A DNA stretch of 10,792 nucleotides, taken from the NCBI GenBank assembly GCA_945871045.1, contig CAMBUC010000047.1:1-10792 (forward strand), written 5' to 3'. Of this stretch, positions 6,560-10,792 are shown in pieces. A program made the translations under genes and the position numbers. How positions within the stretch are numbered: the first letter of the stretch is position 1; each line of letters starts with the position of its first letter. This DNA is from an uncultured bacterium (GTDB taxonomy: Bacteria; Bacillota; Clostridia; Lachnospirales; Lachnospiraceae). The notes below the pieces were generated by a model, which saw only the letters and a program-made list of their open reading frames with translations, was not told the origin of the DNA and did no database searches.

Positions 6560-7486
6560 TTATTTTTCTGAAGCGATCTCTACAACGGATTTTGCAAGTC
6601 CTGCAACTCCCTGAATCTCTGAGGGAATGATGATCTTTGTTGCTTTTCCGTCTGCTGCCTTTGCGAAAGCTTCCAAACTCTTTAACTGAAGTACTCCTGC
6701 ATCCGGCTGTGCTTCCTTTAAGAAACGAAGACCATCTGCATTTGCCTGCTGGATCTTAAGGATGGCCTCTGCCTGACCTTCTGCCTCGCGGATCGTTGCT
6801 TCCTTACGAGCCTCTGCACGAAGGATCGCTGCCTGCTTCTCAGCCTCTGCATCCAGAATGGCAGACTCTTTCTTTCCTTCCGCAACAAGGATGGTAGATT
6901 TCTTCTCACCCTCTGCCTTCAGAATGGCCTCACGGCGCTCACGCTCTGCCTTCATCTGCTTCTCCATCGCATCCTGAATCGCCTGAGGAGGAATGATGTT
7001 CTTTAACTCTACGCGGTTTACTTTGATACCCCAGGGGTCCGTTGCAACGTCCAAAGATGCACGCATCTTTGTGTTGATGGTCTCACGGGAGGTCAGTGTC
7101 TCATCTAACTCAAGATCACCAATGATATTTCGAAGTGTCGTTGCTGTCAGATTCTCAATGGCCATGATCGGATTCTCTACACCGTACGCAAACAACTTCG
7201 GATCTGTGATCTGAAAATATACAACGGTATCGATCTGCATCGTTACGTTATCTTTTGTGATCACGGGCTGAGGCGGAAAATCTACCACCTGCTCTTTTAA
7301 ATTTACACGTTTTGCGATGCGGTCGATAAAAGGTGTCTTAAAATGTAATCCAACACTCCATGTATCCAGATATCCGCCCAATCGCTCAACTACAACTGCA
7401 TGTGCCTGCGGAACGATCTTAATGCAGGATACCACGATCATCAGAATGACAACCAGCAGAACAATAATAGCAATAATAGGTCCCAT
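6560..7486 (-). CDS. SPFH-domain (stomatin/prohibitin-like) membrane protein
   Basis: Probable inner-membrane scaffold of the stomatin/QmcA branch of the SPFH superfamily; these proteins oligomerise into rings and organise membrane microdomains or proteases (family knowledge). The 308 residues show an N-terminal membrane anchor (about 3-24), the SPFH/band-7 domain (about 25-180, with VVVERLGGYLDTWSVGLHF at 31-49 and DPWGIKVNRVELKNIIPP at 150-167), then a charged coiled coil (about 178-245). The coil consists of near-exact 11-residue repeats beginning at 188, 199, 210, 221 and 232 (ILKAEGEKKST-like). A short hydrophobic tail follows. AGGAGG at 7495-7500 precedes the ATG. It has its own promoter and terminator. 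The NfeD partner often found beside such genes is absent on both sides. The closest functional name (QmcA, slipin, HflC) cannot be settled by eye. Confidence 0.93.
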   Translation of the reverse strand: MGPIIAIIVLLVVILMIVVSCIKIVPQAHAVVVERLGGYLDTWSVGLHFKTPFIDRIAKRVNLKEQVVDFPPQPVITKDNVTMQIDTVVYFQITDPKLFAYGVENPIMAIENLTATTLRNIIGDLELDETLTSRETINTKMRASLDVATDPWGIKVNRVELKNIIPPQAIQDAMEKQMKAERERREAILKAEGEKKSTILVAEGKKESAILDAEAEKQAAILRAEARKEATIREAEGQAEAILKIQQANADGLRFLKEAQPDAGVLQLKSLEAFAKAADGKATKIIIPSEIQGVAGLAKSVVEIASEK

Positions 7487-7524
7487 TTGTATTACCTCCT
7501 AAAAACATAAAAATATATACACGC

Positions 7525-7553
7525 ATTATAGCAAAATACCCACTGAAAAACAA
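7525..7553 (-). promoter_or_regulatory. Sigma-A promoter of the SPFH gene
   Basis: On the minus strand the -35 is TTGTTT (7548-7553) and the -10 is TATAAT (7525-7530), 17 bases apart. TGC just before the -10 adds an extended -10 element that can make up for the weaker -35. The start of transcription is expected near 7518, giving a leader of about 30 nt. It sits directly after the terminator of the upstream hydrolase gene. Confidence 0.82.
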
Positions 7554-7563
7554 CTGCAAATAA

Positions 7564-7591
7564 GAAAAACAACCGTTTCCGGTTGTTTTTC
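7564..7591 (-). terminator. Intrinsic terminator after the cell-wall hydrolase gene
   Basis: A perfect 12-pair inverted repeat (7564-7575 with 7580-7591) has a four-base loop. The outer arms are A5/T5 runs, so a U-rich end follows the GC-containing core (AACCG/CGGTT) in either direction. It lies 17 bp after the hydrolase stop codon and just before the SPFH promoter. Confidence 0.9.
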
Positions 7592-7608
7592 CCTAAAGTT
7601 ATCTTTAT

Positions 7609-8817
7609 TTAATAAAATACATGGTGTCCAATGACCAGTCCGCTTCTTCCGTTTGCACGGTGGAAGAACATCTTTCCTCCGGTAGGATCTGATCCTGCAA
7701 GTGCTTCTGCTGCTGCATTCTTGCAAGAGGAAGAAATGTTTCCGCTGGAAAGCGCTCTTGAAAGAGAGCCATTGCTTACCGGTCCAAACTGTCCGCTCTG
7801 GTAAATCACACCTGAGATGGAATTCGGCCAGCGCCCGCTGCGCATACGGTTTAATACGACTGCTCCTACCGCCACCTGTCCTTCATAGGGCTCACTTCCT
7901 GCCTCACACTGGATGATCGCTGCCAGTAATGTTGCGTCATCTGCTGTTGCACTGGTGGCAGCATTCTTGGTTGCTACCGCATGGGAAGATGCCTTTGCAG
8001 CCTTTGCTTCTTTTTCCTTCTGTGCTTTAATTTCCTCTTCGATGGAGACTGCTTCGGTTGTTCCTAATTTTACTTTTACATAATCAGCAGCGACATATCC
8101 GTCTCCGCTCTTTCCGGTAACTGCTACCCAGCCATCTACCTTATCTGCTTTCTTGTTAAACTCTAACTTATCGCCCTTGTCTGCTACAGTAAGAACTTTT
8201 GCATCCTCGCTGGCTTCGCTTCTGACCCGTAACCCATCGGTCTGAACGTATGCATACTTCTTACAAACTTTCTTTGCGTTTTCGTATGCTTCGGAACCAA
8301 ATACTAAGTATTCGTTCTTTACATATCCCTTTACAGAACCGGATTTGATCTTTGTCCAGGTCTCTCCTTCTTTTACAACGGTTGCAACTGATGTGGGATA
8401 GAGTTTACCAAGGATCTCTGCATCGGCATCACCTTTTGCGCGAATACAGAGGAAATCCTCAACATCAGCCATCACCTGATCCTGCCATTCCTGCTCTGTC
8501 TTGGACATTTTCGGTTCTTCTGCTTCTTTCTTTTGTAAAGTTGCTGCCTCTGCTTCACTCTTGGATGCGACTGTAACGACCTGGGTCTCTGCCTTTTCTA
8601 CGGTCACATCTGAAATCTGTGCCTCGTCAAGCATTTTGCTCTCAGACTGCTCTAAGGAAGCTACGATTCCGGCTTTTGCATTCTTTGCTACGACAGTTGC
8701 GTCATTTGCTGCAGGTGCCTGTGCATCGGTGGTTCCGATCGCTGCTGCGGAACACACGACCACCAGTGCCGCTATCATCATTAGGATTCTCTGCATAAGT
8801 GTTTTTTTGTTATTCAT
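7609..8817 (-). CDS. Secreted cell-wall hydrolase, two SH3 domains and SleB/CwlJ catalytic domain
   Basis: Probable exported peptidoglycan hydrolase. The 402 residues begin with a signal peptide (KK, then a hydrophobic run 11-27, likely cleaved after AQA near 34). A low-complexity Ala/Lys/Glu region follows (35-115), then two bacterial SH3-like wall-binding domains (about 118-174, with VKGYVKNEYLVF, and about 188-250, with GLRVRSEAS and DGYVAADYV) and a charged linker (255-292). The Hydrolase_2 domain fills 293-402. In it IIQCEAGSEPYEGQVAVGAV (301-320) carries the likely catalytic Glu305, and HRANG (386-390) follows. In Bacillus, SleB and CwlJ degrade spore cortex; in this family similar proteins are also vegetative, so a germination role is not shown. 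The ATG has GGAGG at 8828-8832, 10 bases upstream. The gene has its own strong promoter, long leader and terminator. Confidence 0.94.
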   Translation of the reverse strand: MNNKKTLMQRILMMIAALVVVCSAAAIGTTDAQAPAANDATVVAKNAKAGIVASLEQSESKMLDEAQISDVTVEKAETQVVTVASKSEAEAATLQKKEAEEPKMSKTEQEWQDQVMADVEDFLCIRAKGDADAEILGKLYPTSVATVVKEGETWTKIKSGSVKGYVKNEYLVFGSEAYENAKKVCKKYAYVQTDGLRVRSEASEDAKVLTVADKGDKLEFNKKADKVDGWVAVTGKSGDGYVAADYVKVKLGTTEAVSIEEEIKAQKEKEAKAAKASSHAVATKNAATSATADDATLLAAIIQCEAGSEPYEGQVAVGAVVLNRMRSGRWPNSISGVIYQSGQFGPVSNGSLSRALSSGNISSSCKNAAAEALAGSDPTGGKMFFHRANGRSGLVIGHHVFY

Positions 8818-8860
8818 AAAAAATTAACCTCCGTTATAACCATGCGTCTGTACGCACTAG

Positions 8861-8942
8861 AAAAATGTTGGAATGATTTCTAATATCTTACACAACTTAT
8901 AACATTTTTATGCATCTTTGTTAAGAATTGTTAAAAATGTTA
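8861..8942 (-). repeat. Three copies of AAAAATGTT able to form alternative stems in the hydrolase leader
   Basis: Plus-strand AAAAATGTT occurs at 8933-8941 and 8861-8869, with its exact inverse AACATTTTT at 8901-8909. In the transcript the middle copy can pair with the upstream copy (11 perfect pairs, 8932-8942 with 8900-8910, 21-base loop) or with the downstream copy (9 pairs, 31-base loop), but not with both. This layout resembles a two-state leader switch. The stems are AU-rich and weak, no GC-rich terminator is part of them, and the region is AT-rich, so chance is possible. Confidence 0.4.
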
Positions 8943-8954
8943 CGAATTTGTTAC
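8919..8954 (+). promoter_or_regulatory. Four TGTTAM direct repeats, WalR/PhoP-like operator
   Basis: On the plus strand the hexamers TGTTAA (8919-8924), TGTTAA (8929-8934), TGTTAC (8938-8943) and TGTTAC (8949-8954) recur with spacers of 4, 3 and 5 bases, close to one helical turn each. The last pair fits exactly the WalR (YycF) box TGTWAH-N5-TGTWAH known from Bacillus. The complement (TTAACA/GTAACA) also resembles PhoP boxes. They cover about +1 to +36 of the hydrolase transcript, a position that favours repression. Which response regulator binds, if any, is inference. Confidence 0.5.
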
Positions 8955-8960
8955 GCACGC

Positions 8961-8989
8961 ATTATAACAGAGGTTTTCAAATTTGTCAA
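8961..8989 (-). promoter_or_regulatory. Sigma-A promoter of the cell-wall hydrolase gene
   Basis: On the minus strand, TTGACA (8984-8989) and TATAAT (8961-8966) are exactly 17 bases apart, and TGT just before the -10 gives an extended -10. This is close to the strongest possible vegetative promoter. Transcription should start near 8954-8955, leaving a leader of about 137 nt. Such a strong promoter before a lytic enzyme fits the idea that it is held down by a repressor or by leader control. I see no terminator between pgi and this promoter. Confidence 0.9.
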
Positions 8990-9033
8990 ATATTAAATTG
9001 GTTTCGCGCTTTTTCCTTGATTTTTTTGCCTTT

Positions 9034-9669
9034 TTAGATGTTTAACAACTCGCTGTACGCCTTTAATGCACCGTCTGTGTCATGTGCAAGTACACGTTTT
9101 GCCAATACTTTTCCAAGCTGTACACCTTCCTGATCAAAACTGTTTACATTCCATACAAATCCCTGGAACATAACCTTGTTCTCAAAGTGTGCCAAAAGTG
9201 CTCCAAGGGCAGCCGGATTTAACTGATCGCCGATGATGATGCTGGAAGGACGACCACCTTCAAAGTTCTTGTTGCGGTTGTCATCTGCTTTTCCGCAGGC
9301 AAATGCTACGATCTGTGCCACAACATTTGCACACAGTTTCTGCTGGCTTGTGCTTCCCTCGATGACAACGTCAGTTTCCATCTGATTGTTTTTAAATCCT
9401 ACAAACTGAAGGGGAATGATGTCCGTTCCCTGATGGAGTAACTGATAGAATGAATGCTGTCCGTTTGTTCCTGGCTCACCAAAGATCACGGGACCTGTCA
9501 CATAGTTTACAGGCTCACCAAAACGGTTTACTGACTTTCCGTTAGACTCCATATCCAACTGCTGCAAATGTGCAGGGAAACGGCTGAGTCCCTGAGAGTA
9601 CGGAAGTACTGCGGTGGTGCCGTATCCTAAGATATTGCGCTCATAAACACCGATCAATGCATCTAACAT
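9034..9669 (-). CDS. pgi: Glucose-6-phosphate isomerase, C-terminal fragment after frameshift
   Basis: This 211-codon open frame is the second part of pgi, displaced by one base. It holds GEPGTNGQHSFYQLLHQG, with the conserved Glu and the His used in ring opening, and the family signature NVNSFDQEGVQLGK with the active-site lysine near its end. The ATG at 9669-9667 is the internal Met expected in the intact enzyme (Met316 after repair). It has no ribosome site in front, so separate translation is unlikely. It ends with TAA; no clear terminator follows. Confidence 0.85.
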   Translation of the reverse strand: MLDALIGVYERNILGYGTTAVLPYSQGLSRFPAHLQQLDMESNGKSVNRFGEPVNYVTGPVIFGEPGTNGQHSFYQLLHQGTDIIPLQFVGFKNNQMETDVVIEGSTSQQKLCANVVAQIVAFACGKADDNRNKNFEGGRPSSIIIGDQLNPAALGALLAHFENKVMFQGFVWNVNSFDQEGVQLGKVLAKRVLAHDTDGALKAYSELLNI

Positions 9670-10615
9670 GGCAGGGTTTTTCGGTCAGGTTCGGATTCTT
9701 CGCCAGTTCGTCCTCCTGGGCTGCTCCGTCTAAGAACTGAGCAAATACATCCGGGCCGAATGCCAGTGATAATACGGCTCCGCCAACTGCAGATGTAGAA
9801 GAGAAACGACCTCCGATGAAATCATCCATAAAGAAAGCTGCTAAATAGTCATCACTCTTTGCTAACGGAGAAGTCTCACTTGTTACTGCGATCATATGCT
9901 TTGACGCATCTAATCCGGCATTTTTTAATGCATCCTTAACAAACGCCTCGTTTGTCAATGTCTCCAGTGTGGTTCCTGACTTCGAAACAAGGATGAACAG
10001 CGAATGTGCTACATCAATACCATCTAACACAGCTGCTGCATCATCCGGGTCTACGTTACTGATGAATTTTGCTTCCATCTTGAAGGTATTGTTTGCCTTT
10101 GCCCAGTTCTCCAATGCCAGATACATTGCACGGGGGCCAAGGTCACTTCCACCGATACCGATCTGTACAACCGTTGTAAATTTCTCTCCGGCTGCATTTG
10201 TAAGTGTTCCTTCATGAACCTTCTTTGCTAACTCTGCGATCTTCGTCTGCTGCTCTACATAAAATGTACGCTTATCAACGCCCTCCACAACTACTGCTTC
10301 GCCTAACTGTCCGCGAGTCAACTGATGCAGTACCAGACGCTTTTCTCCGGTATTGATCATTTCGCCGTTATATAATGCCTCATACTTTTCAACTAACTGT
10401 GTCTCAACTGCCAGTTTTGCCAGTGCCGCAAGAACAGTCTCGTCCACCTGCTTTGCTGCATAATTGTAGGAAAGACCCGCGCCCATAGGAACGGTGTAAT
10501 TCTTTACACGTTCTGCGCCGCTTTCTCCCTCCATCACTTCTGCGAGTTTCACAGGGGTTATGCCCGAAAGCTCCTGATATGCCTGAATGGTGTCTAAATT
10601 GTTCCAATTAATCAT
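9641..10615 (-). CDS. pgi: Glucose-6-phosphate isomerase, N-terminal fragment before frameshift
   Basis: The 324-codon frame carries the first sugar-isomerase (SIS) domain and the start of the second. VVQIGIGGSDLGPRAMYLAL lies near 149-168, SKSGTTLETL near 211-220 and the family signature DFIGGRFSSTSAVGG near 265-279. Residues up to Glu312 are in register; about the last 12 (KPCHVRCIDRCL) come from the wrong frame. The ATG is well supported, with AGGAGG at 10624-10629, eight bases upstream, and a perfect-spacing promoter further up. The end at 9641 is an artefact of the shift, not a real C-terminus. Confidence 0.85.
   Translation of the reverse strand: MINWNNLDTIQAYQELSGITPVKLAEVMEGESGAERVKNYTVPMGAGLSYNYAAKQVDETVLAALAKLAVETQLVEKYEALYNGEMINTGEKRLVLHQLTRGQLGEAVVVEGVDKRTFYVEQQTKIAELAKKVHEGTLTNAAGEKFTTVVQIGIGGSDLGPRAMYLALENWAKANNTFKMEAKFISNVDPDDAAAVLDGIDVAHSLFILVSKSGTTLETLTNEAFVKDALKNAGLDASKHMIAVTSETSPLAKSDDYLAAFFMDDFIGGRFSSTSAVGGAVLSLAFGPDVFAQFLDGAAQEDELAKNPNLTEKPCHVRCIDRCL
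9671..9684 (-). other. Frameshift site in pgi
   Basis: The coding strand reads ACC GAA AAA CCC TGC. One A too many in the run at 9677-9681 moves the frame. The run ends in CCC-T, a word on which a proline tRNA can slip by +1, and a +1 slip here would restore the correct frame. No stop codon, stimulatory stem or internal ribosome site was noticed beside it. Confidence 0.75.
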
Positions 10616-10653
10616 GATTGACTCCTCCTATGTTACTTGTATGTTGAATTACC

Positions 10654-10697
10654 TGCGCTCATAAATCATGCAAACACGCTTACTCGCTTGCGCTCAT
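10654..10697. repeat. Nine-base direct repeat in the pgi promoter-leader region
   Basis: TGCGCTCAT occurs at 10654-10662 and at 10689-10697 (plus strand), starting 35 bases apart. The second copy overlaps the edge of the pgi -10 hexamer and the start of transcription; the first lies in the leader. It could be a pair of operator sites or a chance repeat. Confidence 0.35.
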
Positions 10698-10724
10698 TAT
10701 ACAATGAACCACTTGTTTTTTCAA
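10696..10724 (-). promoter_or_regulatory. Sigma-A promoter of pgi
   Basis: On the minus strand, TTGAAA (10719-10724) and TATAAT (10696-10701) are separated by exactly 17 bases; 11 or 12 of 12 hexamer positions would be expected for a strong vegetative promoter, and here 10 match. Transcription should start near 10689, giving a leader of about 73 nt before the AGGAGG ribosome site. Confidence 0.88.
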
Positions 10725-10740
10725 CCTTGCCTGTTATAAT
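10713..10740 (+). promoter_or_regulatory. Possible divergent promoter leading out of the window
   Basis: On the plus strand, TTGTTT (10713-10718) is followed after 16 bases by TATAAT (10735-10740), with TGT just before it as an extended -10. It overlaps the -35 region of the pgi promoter, so the two would compete. No gene with a ribosome site starts in the remaining 52 bases, so what it would drive is unseen. Confidence 0.35.
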
Positions 10741-10792
10741 CTGTGCGTTTGTCCTTTTTATGGATAGATTTCTGATAATACTGCATCAAACA

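Larger units (their letters stand above)
9034..10615 (-). pseudogene. pgi: Glucose-6-phosphate isomerase gene, broken by a +1 base in an A5 run
   Basis: Interconverts glucose-6-phosphate and fructose-6-phosphate in glycolysis and gluconeogenesis. Two adjacent minus-strand frames make one complete enzyme. On the coding strand, GAA AAA CCC TGC CAT reads off-frame, whereas removing one A from the five-A run (9677-9681) gives Glu-Asn-Pro-Ala-Met-Leu-Asp and joins both halves smoothly. The repaired protein is 526 residues, with no other defect seen. As written, the frame-0 product stops after 324 residues and lacks the catalytic His and Lys. Because this is a central enzyme and everything else is intact, a sequencing or assembly error is the simplest reading. 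True inactivation or translational slippage at CCC-U is less likely. Confidence 0.8.

Noticed and set aside
8501..8827. A 108-codon plus-strand open frame opposite the start of the hydrolase gene, with hydrophobic stretches.
   Set aside because: The hydrophobic pattern mirrors the signal peptide and Ala-rich region of the real gene on the other strand, and there is no ribosome site.
9034..9669. The C-terminal pgi frame as a separate small isomerase gene.
   Set aside because: It begins at an internal methionine with no ribosome site, and its sequence continues the upstream frame exactly once one base is removed.
10760..10792. ATG on the plus strand, open to the window end, after the possible divergent promoter.
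   Set aside because: Only 11 codons are seen and no ribosome site precedes it, so it cannot be called a gene.
1..10792. A mobile element, CRISPR array, phage or defence island.
   Set aside because: All genes are conserved housekeeping functions with uniform style and strand; no transposase, integrase, terminal repeats or regular spacer array is present.

Overview
The window is an ordinary stretch of housekeeping chromosome from a low-to-medium GC Gram-positive anaerobe. It most resembles a Lachnospiraceae member (Clostridia; Roseburia/Agathobacter/Butyrivibrio-like). That placement rests on recognised protein styles (LysS, a GreA with the SENAEY tip, a two-SH3 SleB-type hydrolase, a type III pantothenate kinase), on strong AGGAGG ribosome sites and on textbook TTGACA/TATAAT promoters. 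No alignment was run. Every convincing gene lies on the minus strand, so transcription runs from high to low coordinates.

In transcription order: (1) pgi, glucose-6-phosphate isomerase (10615-9034), has its own promoter but is broken by a single extra base in an A5 run at 9677-9681. (2) A secreted cell-wall hydrolase with two SH3 domains and a SleB/CwlJ catalytic domain (8817-7609) is read from a near-perfect promoter through a leader of about 137 nt that carries repeats, and ends at a strong terminator. (3) A membrane-anchored SPFH/stomatin-like protein (7486-6560) is a single-gene unit with its own promoter and terminator. (4) A tight five-gene operon follows: argF, birA, a small conserved hypothetical gene, coaX and dusB (6472-2409). 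(5) greA and lysS (2167-55) follow a perfect consensus promoter and a foldable leader.

The operon joins arginine synthesis (ornithine carbamoyltransferase), biotin attachment and biotin-responsive repression (BirA), the first step of CoA synthesis (CoaX) and tRNA dihydrouridine formation (DusB). Its genes overlap or are 2-12 nt apart, and two use non-ATG starts (GTG for birA, TTG for dusB). greA and lysS provide transcript cleavage and lysyl-tRNA. The hydrolase and the SPFH protein are envelope functions.

I see no mobile element, CRISPR array, defence system, rRNA or tRNA, and I do not think the window contains a new multi-gene system. The items most worth a second look are the pgi frameshift, the TGTTAM repeats and mutually exclusive stems in the hydrolase leader, the greA leader fold, and the small unknown gene wedged between birA and coaX.
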